Shown here one piece after another: positions 41,641 to 52,515 of a stretch of DNA of 64,000 nt. The position numbers were made by a program, and so were the translations under genes. Source of the stretch: Alentia gelatinosa. Taxonomy: Eukaryota; Annelida; Polychaeta; Phyllodocida; Polynoidae. Numbering within the stretch: position 1 is the first letter of the stretch; each line of letters starts with the position of its first letter. Where the stretch lies: positions 53,586,789-53,650,788 of the forward strand of contig OX465584.1 of assembly GCA_950022655.1 (NCBI GenBank). Direction: 5' to 3'. A model generated the notes under the pieces. That model searched no databases and was not told the origin of the DNA. It saw only the letters and a list, made by a program, of their open reading frames with translations.

Positions 41641-42355
41641 GGGACATATGAGGTATCGAGGCACAGAGTAAGACAAAGACACAGAGAGAATGAGACAGAA
41701 AAAGAGAGTGAATGACACACACAGAGTGAGATAGAGAGTGAGTGAGACACAGAGAATGAGTGGGACAAAGAGAGTGAGACACAAGGAGAGAGTGGGACAC
41801 AGGGAAAGAGTGAGGCACAGTAGGAGAGAGCAAGAGGTAGAGGTAGGCAGAGAATGAGACAAAGAGTGAGGGTGAGTGCCACAGAAAGATAGAGAGTGAG
41901 TGAGACACAGAGGGGAAGTGAGAGACAGAGAGAGAGAGATAGTAAGTGACAGAGAAAGTGAGAGGTAATGCGCGAGACAGAGAGTGAGAGGGACAGAGAC
42001 TGAGTAAGACACACAGAGAGACAGCAGAGATAGAGAGTAAGACACACAGAGAAACAGAGACATAGGGAATGACAGAGAGAGTGGGACAGAGGGCGTGTCA
42101 TAGAGAAAGACAGACAGAGAGATTGAGAGAGAGATACAGAGCGAGATAGAGAGAGACAGAGAGAGATATACAGAGTGACATAAAGAGAAACAGAGAGTGT
42201 GAGAGAAATATAGACCAGAGAGAAATACATAGTGACCTAAAAACAGACAGACAGAGCGACAGACAGACAGACATAGTGACCTAGAGAAAGACAGACAGAC
42301 AGAGCGACATAGAGACAGAGACAGAGACAGACACAGAGAGAGAGTGAGAGAGAGC
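41641..42355. repeat. GAGACAGAGAGTGAG purine-strand microsatellite
   Basis: About 700 bp of A/G with regular C, mostly GAGA, GACA and GTGAGA words. The complementary frames (Leu/Ser/Cys/Val-rich) are translation artefacts. It lies immediately upstream of the CpG-rich exon. Confidence 0.9.
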
Positions 42356-42588
42356 GGGCCATACAGATGCGCGTTGGGCGCCGTGTGACTGGACTCGCGG
42401 CCTGGAGATCGCCAGGAAAATCGATCGACTTCCTCCCCTGCCTCTGAGCATAGTCGACCGGCGGCAGCGGCGGCGACGCAGGTGGCGGGGCAGCAGCAGA
42501 CCTGCTGGCAGCAGCAGCAGCAGCAGCAGCTGGCAGCAGGAGGAGCAGGCAACGGCTGCTTCATACCTTCTCTGAGCACTGGAGGAAG
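42356..42588 (+). promoter_or_regulatory. CpG-rich promoter/5' UTR exon of the unknown multi-exon gene
   Basis: The only CpG-dense, GC-rich stretch for many kilobases. It holds CGGCGGCAGCGGCGGCGACG and a CAG run (CAGCAGCAGCAGCAGCAGC). It ends in GGAG GAAG|GTAAGAC at 42588/42589, a strong donor. It lies 1.4 kb before the coding exon in the same direction. The transcription start cannot be set. Confidence 0.55.
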
Positions 42589-43388
42589 GTAAGACAGAGC
42601 CCAAAGCCTTAGGATGCGCTCTGGATCGGACCCTCCCAGACCCCCATCGTCACCCTGATCCGGGCTGTCTCAGAGGCAGCCGGGGAGATCAGAGGGTGTA
42701 GGGTGATTCCCCGGACTCCTACCAACCTGCACCTCCTGGGGGGTGGAAGTGGGAGCGGAGTGTATGTTATAATCATACAGTAAGCACTGGGCTGTGAGTG
42801 TCTCAGTGACAGTACTCGGCCACCACCTAGAGCTACTCACGACTACTGCCTGCTCCAGGAGAATACCGCGGCCATGGAGAAGCCAGGAGAACCCTGCAGG
42901 ATACAGGAGGAGGTCTGGCCTATCGCTAACAACCCCTGGAGTCACGCTATTTGGTCATGCTGGAGGATTGCAGCCCAAGGTTAGCCGGTGTATATGGCAA
43001 GTGGGCAGGTCTGGTTTATGGGGTATAATTCCTGGACTGACAGTGTGTGACAGTGTGACACTGGTTCCCTGCGCCGTGTCTTTGCCTCGCAGAAAGCATT
43101 GACAGGAGCCTCCTGTGGTGACACTGCACGGTAGGATAGATATATTAAACCCATATTGTAAGCCATACCAGATGTCATACACCAGCCCCAATTTAGTCAT
43201 TCACGACACCAAGTATCTACGATTTATATCAATAGCTGGGTCGATCTCAAACTGATTTGTGAACAGATATCAAAATCGATGTGACCCAGCTGTGTGCCGT
43301 TTATATATAACTCATCCAGGGCTTTCACATCTCGACAAAGTGTCTCTACATAGTGCATAAAACGTCGAAAATCTTCAATAGGTCAAAC
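42589..43388 (+). other. First intron of the unknown gene (inferred)
   Basis: No coding signal. CAGCCCAAG|GTTAGCC near 42980 is a weaker alternative donor. Confidence 0.4.
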
Positions 43389-43902
43389 AGTGATTGCTAG
43401 CGTTGCCATCATCTGCAAGGATATTGTAAAATAGCATCACTATAGTCAGCAGACAACTGCTGTTATCAGTTGTTATAATCCATGGATAATCGTGAGACGA
43501 GGCTAAAACCCCTGTATGGCAAGCCGGAAGAACAAAAGAAACAATCCATTGATATCTGCATCAACCACCTGGTGTTTTGTGCTGTCGGGGACAAGATGGC
43601 TGCTTCCATAAAACAATATCTATCTGCCCTAAACGTAACACACTATAGGGCATAGAGTGATTGCTAGTTTTGCCATCATCCACCAGGAAATTGTAAGATA
43701 GCGCCACTGTAGTCAAGGGACGGCCACTATATTCTGCAGTTATAATCTATAGATAATAGTGAGACAAGGCAAAAACACTTTTATGGCAAACCCCAAAAAA
43801 TACTTTTTATAGATTCCATTGAAAACTGGACCCGCTACCTGGTGTTTTGTTTTGCATTGGGGGCCTCCATAACACAGTAGCTATGTGCCCTATAGGGAGT
43901 AC
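43389..43902. repeat. 267-bp tandem duplication, diverged
   Basis: Copy 1, 43389-43655, and copy 2, 43656-43902, share AGTGATTGCTAG, TTGCCATCATC, TAATGTGAGAC-like words, ACCTGGTGTTTTG and CTATAGGG. It ends about 45 bases before the first coding ATG. Confidence 0.7.
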
Positions 43903-43946
43903 ATCGTTAAGTTAAGATCTATAAGTGGACCTATACCAAGAGCATA

Positions 43947-45074
43947 ATGGGCAACGTGCAACTTCAGCAAGGGCAAAATCAAGGTGTAGGGGAAGGTGTT
44001 GAGACTTCAGCCTCCACCCCTGACTCAGGCCCTGGATCCTTCATCGGGCTGTCCAACCTTAGACGTCCCTCATGGATCCGTACCAACTGGAGCATGACTC
44101 TACGGCGGTCCCGGTCCACCGGCTCCGACCAGGAGGGGTCGGTCCAAACATCCCCGACCACCGACACGGCCGTACAGACACCGGTCACAGTCCCGCCCGA
44201 TTTCGGGGAGAGAGTCAGTAACACCATAGCTCAATGCTACAACAACACCCGCAGTAATAGCACCCAGAATGGCCACCACCATATCAGGACCCCTACTGCC
44301 ACAGGGCCCAGCCTGGAGGAAGCACTGCTGGGGAACGATACGGATAACAGCTATCTGCCCATGCCGATAAGTACAGGTGTCACTAACCATGGCTTCAGTG
44401 GGCTGCCTATGACACTGCCACCTGCTGTGCTGTCAGAGCTGTCAGAGCCGGAGACTCCACCATTGTGTAGGCCAAGTCTGGCCAACCCAGATCTCCTCAG
44501 ACTCACCCACATCGTCCCTGACGATGATTTCAACCCGGATTCCCCACTGATTGACTCCGGGGAGGGTTCCTCGAGCTCATCCTTAGAGTCACTCCGATTG
44601 GACACGGATTTCGTCCTGGGGCAGAACGGGTTAGCTGAAGCCAGTAGCACGCTGGCGACTGGATTATCGTTAGTGTTAAGGGGCGCTATTAAGACTCTCA
44701 AAAAGGAAGGGGATTGCCGTGAGGAAAAACTGGCCACTCTGCAGAAGATCAAGGAGCTTGTGGTGGACAAGGAGGAGCAGCGGGAAAAGATCTCGGATGT
44801 TATGCTCGCCCTGGGCTACCCTGATGTATACAGTGGACTGGTCCAGAAATACCTCGATGATGATGGTCTAACTGTAGATTCCACCGATGAGGGGGCCACC
44901 GGGGAATCCCCAACAAAAACTAGGTGGAAAATGCTGGAAATAATCTATTTGACATGCGTGAAAATATCCGATAAGAGTGCGGCCTTCGGTAAAGCTTTGA
45001 CCGATGCAGGAATGCTGAAAACCACCACGGACACTCTGAATAGAGAGGACTACAAGAACAAGTGCACCGGCGAG
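43947..45074 (+). CDS. Unknown gene, coding exon 1 (376 codons)
   Basis: Begins MGNVQLQQGQNQ; Gly2 might be myristoylated but the rest of the consensus is weak. Residues 1-240 are low-complexity, Ser/Thr/Pro-rich and probably disordered. Residues about 235-376 (RGAIKTLKKEGDCREEKLAT, LQKIKELVVDKEEQ, EKISDVMLALGYPDVYSGLV, MLEIIYLTCVKISDKSAAFG) look helical, in the style of ARM/HEAT repeats, though I cannot name the family. The frame runs on into the intron, but GGCGAG|GTGAGC at 45074/45075 is a strong donor in phase 0, and exon 2 joins without breaking the frame. No clear acceptor lies just upstream of the ATG, so this exon may be longer in the UTR. Confidence 0.7.
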
Positions 45075-45315
45075 GTGAGCGATAATAGGTTGATTTGTAA
45101 TACTCGGGGCTCGCTTGTATTGATTTGTTCATCGATTTAGTATCCATAGAGAAAAGAGATATAAAAAAGGAAGCTGCTCTTCCGGACAGGCCTGTCTGGG
45201 AGTCTATTGAACCGGTCTATTGTGGCATTGTACCAGTCGCAGTGGTGATTGGTGATGAGTTGTTACCATTGTATGTTACCCGTGTTTACACTTGACGATT
45301 CTGACCGACGATTCT
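45075..45315 (+). other. Intron sequence
   Basis: No feature recognised before the MITE cluster. Confidence 0.4.
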
Positions 45316-45822
45316 GGGGCCTGTTTAATAATCTAGGATCGTACATGTAAACCCTTTTCTATATGCCTAAGGCCCGGCGTCCACCTACTACGATAGAATC
45401 GTAGACCTCCCGATATGGCACCGATACAAAATGTCAAAATCGGTGCCATATCGGGAAGGTGCAAAATCGTAGACATATGTCTAGACATGCCAATCCACCA
45501 CGCATTGTATGGGGGTTTTATCGGTGTCTAATCGCAGAAACGTGGTCAACTGCCCCGATATTAGGGGACCTTCCGACGCGATTTTGATTTTTTATCGGGA
45601 GGTGCATCGTAGGGCATATCGGTGCCATATCGTAGTAGGTGGACGCCGGGCCATAGAGAGCACGGGAAGTTGTGGGTCAACTTTGTTTAAAGCCTATAGA
45701 CGGCTTAATGGATGGCTAAGACTGTCTTAGCGAACAGGCTTAAATATTATCCAACGATAACCCTTGTACGAGGGGTACAGAAACGGGCCTTCTTGTGCGA
45801 GCCTAGATTATTAAACGGGCCC
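45316..45822. mobile_element. MITE GGGGCCTGTTTAATAATC (copy 1), split by another MITE
   Basis: Left terminus GGGGCCTGTTTAATAATCTA, right terminus TAGATTATTAAACGGGCCC. Without the insert at 45371-45652 it is about 225 bp, close to the intact copy at 54204-54416 (213 bp), which shares GTACATGT, AGACTTAAATAT-like and CTTGTACGAGG words. Confidence 0.85.
45371..45652. mobile_element. 282-bp MITE, GGCCCGGCGTCCACCTACTA (copy 1, nested)
   Basis: Termini GGCCCGGCGTCCACCTACTA and TAGTAGGTGGACGCCGGGCC are exact complements. The interior has GATATGGCACCGATA and its partner TATCGGTGCCATATCG. Exactly the same length as copies at 54644-54925 and 58490-58771. Confidence 0.9.
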
Positions 45823-45826
45823 TAGG

Positions 45827-46170
45827 TAATTTGCACTGCCTTACAACTTTCAGCAATAAAAGCCTAGAGGTCATCTAATGTAAACGCCAAGCGCGTGGTG
45901 ACTGCAGATTGTCTGGTTACATCAGATTATACAGTTCAGCACCACCTGACGACTATTTGACATGCTCTGACGCCTGCGACTATTTCAAGCAGGCTTGAAC
46001 TGGTCGTCCACACGGACAGCGATTCTGTGAAAATCTATAGTCGTCACTGTAAATGCTCGGGCACCTTCTGAGGGCGACGATTTATCTGGTGGACATTCCC
46101 ACCACCTGACGACTACTGGCTTGACGATCTATAGTCGACACTTTTCTAGTCGTCTAGTGTAAACGCCAGG
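45827..46170. mobile_element. MITE, GGCGTTTACACTAGACGA family (copy 2)
   Basis: The right end is CGTCTAGTGTAAACGCC. The left part, TCATCTAATGTAAACGCCAA, lies about 55 bases inside. Shared interior words include CACCACCTGACGACTA and CAGATTATACAG. Confidence 0.7.
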
Positions 46171-47091
46171 TTAGGGTCTGTTCCACTGGGCTTTAAAGGC
46201 ATATCGGACAGCTTTGCTTGAAAATTAAAACCCATGTCAGTTTCCCGAAACTTGAATATATGATGATCTATAAGTATTTTAGAACACCTATCTAACTTAG
46301 AGATCGGGGTCACCATGCTACTTTTCGATTTAGAGATCAATATTATGGTGAATTCATAATAGAATATATAGAAATTCTATAAGGTTGCTTTTGACAGAGT
46401 AAAACCCATGTCATTTTCCTCATACTCTCACAGAATATGATAGATTTGCAGTACAACACATTTAAGTTTTAAATTTATGGGTCACCTATCCTAGAATTCA
46501 AGAAAACCATATTTCTCAGTGCATTTCCTATGTAAAGGAAGCAAATGTAAATGGCCCTATTTCACCTATTAAGATTGAATAAACTGAACAAAACGTTAAC
46601 TTGACTCATTTAGAATTAAAATGAATCATAAAGAACCAGTATTGATAATTAACAATATTCAAAAATCACCCGGTGGCGCCACGGTGAATTGTAGGATATG
46701 TCTTTAACACCGTTATTCCACCTGGAGGCATCATTCTTCAGTCAAAGGGTTAACAAATGGTTAGTCCCAGACAATATGTGTGGGCGACGCACCACCATCA
46801 CTGAAATGCCAGACACGCCGAGTGGATGTATTGAATAAAACCAAATGTCTAGATTCTGTGGCATTATCATTGGGCAACAAACACCTCAGCGATTTTAATT
46901 CCTTTGCTATTGGAAGTCTCTTTCTGAGGGTCGTTGCTCCTAGATATATGGGAAAAGCGTTGCTCCAGTAAAACCGGATCGTGTTATGTAGTATTGTTAT
47001 TTTCATATCATATCGCTACCTTTTACAGCCTCGTATTTTCAGTGTGATAGGTGAAAGGTTCATTAGATTTTTAATTGGGTATATAGACAAT
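46171..47091. other. Intron sequence, no gene
   Basis: No supported frame on either strand. CAATATTCAAAAATCACC and neighbours may be an old repeat. Confidence 0.4.
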
Positions 47092-47226
47092 AATCGATGA
47101 TTTTGTGGACAGGCGGCCGTAAACCACGAGTGGTTGACGCGTGGTAATACACTCGCTAGCGCTCGTGTATTACGACGTCAACCTCGAGTGGTTTACAGAG
47201 CTGCCTGTCCACAAAATCATCGTTTG
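47092..47226. repeat. Hairpin element with CTCGCTAGCGCTCG apex
   Basis: Arms AATCGATGATTTTGTGGACA, GGCGGCCGTAAACCACGAGT and the complement ending GCCTGTCCACAAAATCATCG. Apex ACACTCGCTAGCGCTCGTGT. Closely related to 50955-51105. Confidence 0.85.
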
Positions 47227-47483
47227 TTGTATTTATTATCCATATTTTCAAATAAATTAAACTCAGTTATTGCCATAATAAATGGTATAACAATAGGGAC
47301 TATTTCTCTGCTCTATAGCAAAAGGGACTATTCTTCCCGTATACCATGGTTTTGAGGCCGTATACCACAGGTTTGAATCCGTATACCACAGTTATGGTAT
47401 CTGACAGGTTGTATACAATGGGCCATGGTTTACTGAGTCCCTATGCATTTTCAATGGGGGCTTTGTATATGATGGATAATAAA
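47227..47483. mobile_element. TIR module, TTATTATCCAT ends, next to the hairpin
   Basis: TATTTATTATCCAT (47230) and ATGGATAATAAA (47472-47483) bound a module with several copies of CCGTATACCA and its complement. Same hairpin-plus-module order as at 52063 and 60256. Confidence 0.65.
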
Positions 47484-47730
47484 GATGGCGACATGATTAT
47501 GGAGCAACACTTTCGACCTGGGATCGCCTGGCGGGGTCACAGTTTACAGCGGCAGTTCAATTGCCTTCATCTGTTTACACATGCCGATATTTCATCAAAA
47601 TCGGTAGGTGTAATTTCGGCCAAAGAACCATGTTCTATTCATGTGGTCTGGGGTCAGTTTAAATAATTTTGAATCTATCTAAAGATTTCACATATTCTAC
47701 CTGTCACACTGCCATTTTGTACTTGTGAAC
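47484..47730. other. Intron sequence
   Basis: Nothing recognised. Confidence 0.35.
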
Positions 47731-48094
47731 ATAAGAAAACTCAAAAAACTTGTTTCTCATCACCAAGCCATGAAAAATATGACGAGGGCGCTTCTTTTTT
47801 TTTTTTTTTTGCTATATCAAAGAGGGCAGACATACAGTAAACCCCCACATAAGCGGACACCCTGTGATCCGGGCCAAAGTGGCTGCTTACGCGGGGTGTC
47901 CAGATTTTTACTGGCTCTACATTTAATGCATCCCTGACATCAGGAGCTTTAATTTGATACTAAATACACATACCTTTCATAATTTCTATCAAGGTTCATC
48001 TATTCAACAAAAACAAAACAAAAAATCTTCTAAAATCGTTTTTTCTGATGCGCGCGGTGATGAGAAACAAGTTGTTTTTATTTGAGTGGCTTAA
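47731..48094. mobile_element. MITE with TTAGGCCAC-type ends (copy 3)
   Basis: Begins TAAGAAAACTCAAAAAACTT and ends TTTGAGTGGCTTAA. It shares CCAAGCCATGAAAAATATGA and GGCTGCTTACGCGGGGTGTC with copy 2. Confidence 0.8.
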
Positions 48095-49252
48095 TGAACA
48101 TATTTTTTTCTATTTCAATTGATGAATATGGCTGTTCTATGTTAGTTTGAATCATCTACGAGACCTCAGGGGATATCCTCCACTAGGACACCTTTCTGTA
48201 ACTGGACGAGGGTATTGAAGACATGGTTCACTTTTGGACTTTTTGCGGTGCCTCATCCGCAGGGATAGTCCCAACCAAGATTATTTTTCAAATGCTAGGC
48301 TAGAAGGACCTCTAAAAACGCCCATATGTGGGTGGCTACTGGTGTTTTTGTGGTTTTGTTGGCTATAATCGGATCGCAAAATTGTTTTTACCATTACTTT
48401 AACGATCCGACTGGGAAGCGTTGAGCCCGTAATATCTGATCGTATCCCTTTATTGATTAACGGGGTATCGTTAGTTTTTACAATATGATAGCGATACGAC
48501 AACTACAGGGGCACAAAGTCAATGAGACAGGGGAAGATAAATTAGTTCATTACAGATGGCAGCATAATTAAAACTAGTCTGTCATCTTGTGTGCATCGCT
48601 GTATGCTGAAGGTAGAAGAACAAGGGGTGGGGGATCGTGGTGCCACCACCCATCGCTATTGAGAATAGGTTTATCAGATAAGGCTGTTTTAACCAGATAA
48701 TATACAACGACACGATCCACATAATAGTAATCGCATAATTACCGCATTTTACGAGGCGATGGTGGTACATACGATTACGACGCGATCCGCTAAATTTCGG
48801 GAGCAACGTTTAGGCCCTCGGATCGCTATTCTGCGATTTGCAACTCTGTGGTAAACTTGGAGCAGCGGCCCCCCTGAGGTGCCCACTGACCTACTTTAGC
48901 AATGACGATATATACAGTGATAAGTAAACAATGTATTAATGTGGGCAATAATCATATGTAAATAATATTTTTATAAAGAGCAATGTTTATTAACATTCTC
49001 GATACATGATTTCAATTAAGAAATATGAAGCATGTAATACAAATGTACAAAACATGGTTTAACAGTTGTGAATGATATTCATGGTAGTCTGTTTTCAAGC
49101 TCTTCTCTTTTTTTCTCTTTTTTTGTAAGTATAATCAATGAGAATCAGAATGAAAAGTTTGGAATCTCCATTGGAATACACTAGTTGTCACCGTTTCTAT
49201 TTTCAGTCATTTAATCTTAATACAGTCATTTGCTTCCGGATGTTTGTACCAC
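48095..49252. other. Intron sequence, no gene
   Basis: Words such as ATCGGATCGCAAAATTG (about 48370) and GGATCGCTATTCTGCGATTT (about 48820) may be ends of an eroded inverted-repeat element. No frame is supported. Confidence 0.4.
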
Positions 49253-49318
49253 CAGGGAGCTGTTTCAATAGTTTCGTGACATGTCTGTATGGTGTCTGTG
49301 ACACCATACAGACAGATC
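49253..49318. mobile_element. Terminal fragment of the CAGGGACCTGTTTCA MITE family
   Basis: CAGGGAGCTGTTTCAATAGT, then GTGACATGTCTGTATGGTG, and its own short inverted partner. Only one terminus is present. Confidence 0.6.
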
Positions 49319-49541
49319 AACACAAGTCACGAGGTGGATAATCAGAGCAACTCTCTTCATTATCATTGACTTCTGGGTGCAGAAATTGAAGAAAAATTAG
49401 GAGAATTTTTTTATATTTTTTTTTTATTTGGCACGTTGGCATACAGGAGTCGCGGTCTTTCACACACCAAATTGACAATAACCATGTAAACAATTTATTA
49501 GTGTGGACGATAATCATCCTGTATTCCCTTTTACTGCCCAG
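49319..49541 (+). other. End of intron before exon 2
   Basis: CCTTTTACTGCCCAG at 49527-49541 is the splice acceptor. Confidence 0.6.
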
Positions 49542-49648
49542 TTTTACTGCGACACGACTTCGTGGATGCTGGAGCTCGTCGGGAACTGCTACGACGATAT
49601 CGCCAGGGATGACGACCTGCGAAACGTCTGCAAGCGCACAGTAGAATG
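49542..49648 (+). CDS. Unknown gene, coding exon 2 (107 nt)
   Basis: Bounded by CTGCCCAG| and |GTGAGTG. Joined in phase 0 to exon 1 it reads FYCDTTSWMLELVGNCYDDI, ARDDDLRNVCKRTVE, and ends with TG of a Trp codon (phase 2) completed by exon 3. The helical, Cys-containing composition suits an alpha-solenoid repeat. The exon would be hard to see without phase matching because it is short. Confidence 0.75.
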
Positions 49649-50533
49649 GTGAGTGGGCTCTCCTACTACCTCGTTTCTATTGGCAGACGATTTTTTTTTT
49701 TTTTTAATTTATCGGCAAGTATTACAGGCAGTCTGCGAGTAGCAGGTTTTTTATGCCTTTTCAGAGCATTTACAGTATTTGCATCGACAACTATACCAGT
49801 CGAGTATACATATATATACAAAGTGAAAAGGAAATAGGTGATAGGATGTGATGTGATGAGATGATTTACATATACTGTCAACTATACCTGTATATACATG
49901 ATCCCTCATACAGAGTTCTGCTCTTAAGCTTCACAAATTTTACAGCGGATATTTTTTAATTAATAAGGAAGTTTTAAACAAGTACAACTCAGCAGCTTCC
50001 CAAGTCAGTTTGATGGATGGTTTATTGGTATGAACAGTCGCACACAACGTACCGGCAAGAGTAGCCTTTTTCAAGTCTTTTTTTTTAATTACTCTTAAAG
50101 TTGACGGTGAGACTCAAAAAACAAATATCGGTATTTACAAGAAACGGATAAGAAAGTTGCTGTATGCCTGAGGAATGTTGATACCTGACTTAACTACTTG
50201 GAAGATCTGTAATTCATTTTTCCATCTCATCTTTTCATCAATTATCCCTATGGGATCTTGTATATATTATTTGTACACCATGAAGGAACTTGTTACTGAA
50301 GGAACCATATGTACTGCTGGTCACCGAAGTGATCTCAAACCTGCTACTGCAGATGTCACTTATGCAACTGTATCGTTTTGCGCAAATAATTTTTTTTTTT
50401 TTTTAATTTCTCGGTGGTGCCAACGACTTCATTATCCATCGTATACAAAGACTCGATTGGAAATAGATGGGACTCAGTAAACCACAACCAATTATATAAA
50501 ACCTGTCAGATACCACAACCGTGGTATACGGCC
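49649..50533. other. Intron sequence, no gene
   Basis: AT-rich with T runs. Small frames (49646, 50175) have no motif. Confidence 0.4.
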
Positions 50534-50667
50534 TATTATCCTACCCCTAATAAAAAACGCCATAGGCTTAACATGGGATTTGCTTATGTCACGGGTAGTG
50601 ACATAAAGTGTTGTTTATGCCACTACTTTCTGATACTAAAAAAATATGGAAACGGGGTAGGATAAAA
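50534..50667. mobile_element. TIR module, TTATCCTACCCC ends
   Basis: ATTATCCTACCCC and GGGGTAGGATAAA flank a module with the internal hairpin GTAGTGACATAAAG...TTATGCCACTAC. GCCATAGGCTTAACATGG near the left end is the family word in reverse orientation. Confidence 0.75.
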
Positions 50668-50672
50668 TCTAG

Positions 50673-50806
50673 ACGCCACTCGTTTGAGTTTGAGCTTATT
50701 CATGCCACTTATTTTGTTGGCTCTGTAATATCACTCGTCTTCGACTCGTGAAATTATGGAGTCAACAAAATGTGTGGCATAAATAAACTCAGACTCAAAC
50801 TCGTGA
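50673..50806. repeat. Hairpin element with CTCGTCTTCGACTCG apex
   Basis: CACTCGTTTGAGTTTGAGCT and TTATTCATGCCACTT pair with AAATGTGTGGCATAAATAAA and CTCAGACTCAAACTCGTG. It directly adjoins the TIR module at 50534. Confidence 0.8.
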
Positions 50807-51105
50807 CGTCTCTTGATAAAATCGATGATATACGGCCTAAAATCCATGGTATACGGAAGAAATAGTCCTCTTGTACTATAGAGCAAAGAAATAGTCGTTG
50901 CTGTTATACCCTTTAATATGCCAATTACTGAGTTAGATTTACTCGAGGAGATGGATAATAATTGCAACAAACGATGGTTATGTTGACAGGCGGCTGTGTA
51001 AACCACCCGAGGTTGACGTCGCAATACACTCGCTAACACTCATGTATTACTACGGGCCAACCCCTCGTGGTTTCCGGCCACCTGTCCACAAAAACATCGT
51101 TTATC
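50807..51105. repeat. Hairpin plus tail related to the 47.1-kb element
   Basis: The tail (50807-50955) has GATATACGGCC, CCATGGTATACGG and GATGGATAATAA. The hairpin, AACGATGGTTATGTTGACAG ... CACCTGTCCACAAAAACATC, has apex ATACACTCGCTAACACTCAT. The stem has more mismatches than its relative at 47092. Confidence 0.7.
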
Positions 51106-52062
51106 TTCTATGTATATCGTCATCAATTTATCGGAGAGGGTGCAGTGTGTGCACTGTTTCTATTGTATTTTCCAGGTACACACAGATTGAATTGGCATTT
51201 TTACATAATCTATGCCAAATTAATCGGTGGGCATTATCTGTTGGTTTTGTTTCTATTACCCATCTGCCGTCGGTGTAACAAAAATAATCTCTCAGACAGA
51301 AACCTATAGACACGTCCAATGTAGTCCCCGTGTAAGGAATCTACTTGGTTCGAAACAGTGTTTGGGGTCACCCCGCGACACAGGACACATTTGCTCTGAA
51401 CGGACCCTATCCCTTTACCCGGGGTTTCTCCTGTAAATTTGACGTGTGCTCAACAGTTTAGCAAAGAATTCACCTTTTTCTGCTTTATTCTAATTTTGGT
51501 TTAAGAAAATGAGGTATTCTAGTCTGACGCTGAGTTGAGAAGATCCCCGAGAATTAATATCGGATGCGAAACCGAAAGTATTCGCTTACATTTCGCCTGG
51601 CACACATGATGTTTTGTATCCCTCACCATTGTGGTGCGCTTGTCTTGTTTTATAAATGGAGCCTCCGAGTGTAAACCGTGACAACAGTATCCTAACAGAT
51701 TATTTATGCTGTGTGGGCTTTAACACTTATGTCTGCAACAACCAAGTTAAGTGATACGAGAAGAGGAATTGGGACTGTATTTTTCACCTGATACAAAGTG
51801 TCCATAGAAAACATATGGAAAATGAGTGCGTATGTAAAAATGGTGCGTACCTAAAATGAACTAGATGTTATTGTTGAAGCCACTAACCAAGAATCCCCAA
51901 GTGTTGTTTTGTGTTCCCAATCTTTATTGATTTTACAATCAGTGATACATTTGGTTCCATGTTTTAATAATCATATATCGTCATACTAGTCTCGGCGGTC
52001 TGCCATCATCAGAGACTTGATAACAAAATGAATTAATATTGGTATGCCACTAATCAGGAAAA
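51106..52062. other. Intron sequence, no gene
   Basis: No supported coding frame or repeat. Confidence 0.4.
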
Positions 52063-52236
52063 AGGTGGATGATAAATACACAATATTGACTGGTTTTAGA
52101 TACAAGCGGCCGTATGCTCCGAGGAGTTGACGCGTAGTAATATCCGAGCGTATGCGAGGATATTGCGCAGAGTCAACTCTGAGGAGCATACCACCGCTTT
52201 TATCTGAAACCAGTCTATATTGTATTTATCATCCAA
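52063..52236. repeat. Hairpin element with CCGAGCGTATGCGAGG apex
   Basis: GGTGGATGATAAATACACAA, TATTGACTGGTTTTAGATAC pair with GTCTATATTGTATTTATCAT; the arms span about 75 bp each. Confidence 0.85.
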
Positions 52237-52515
52237 CCTTTCTGGACAAGTGGCATTTCGATATCAGTTCGTTTCGGTTATCCATTATTTTTTCGGACGC
52301 ACTATTTTTCCGTATGAGCTACCCGGAGCATACAACATATCCGTATGCACCGGGTATGTGCATACAAACTCCCTATATGTTTTTAATGGACACTTTGTAT
52401 TAGGTGGATGATAAATACGAAATAGACTGGCTTCAAATAAAAACGGTTGTATGCCCCTCGCAGTTGACTCCGTGCAATATCCCCGCTTGTATTTGAAACC
52501 AGTCAATATTGTATG
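52237..52515. mobile_element. Spacer module and second hairpin of the same family
   Basis: A spacer of about 165 bp leads to TAGGTGGATGATAAATACGA and a second, shorter hairpin (52401-52515) closed by GAAACCAGTCAATATTGTA. Two hairpins in the same orientation separated by a module. Confidence 0.7.

Noticed and set aside
41387..42579. Long minus-strand frames rich in Leu, Ser, Cys and Val (up to 343 codons)
   Set aside because: They translate the opposite strand of a purine-rich microsatellite; several frames are open at once and the product is low-complexity.
45075..45140. Coding continuation of exon 1 to the stop at 45138
   Set aside because: A strong donor at 45074 and phase-matched exons 2-4 make this intron read-through, though an unspliced isoform cannot be excluded.
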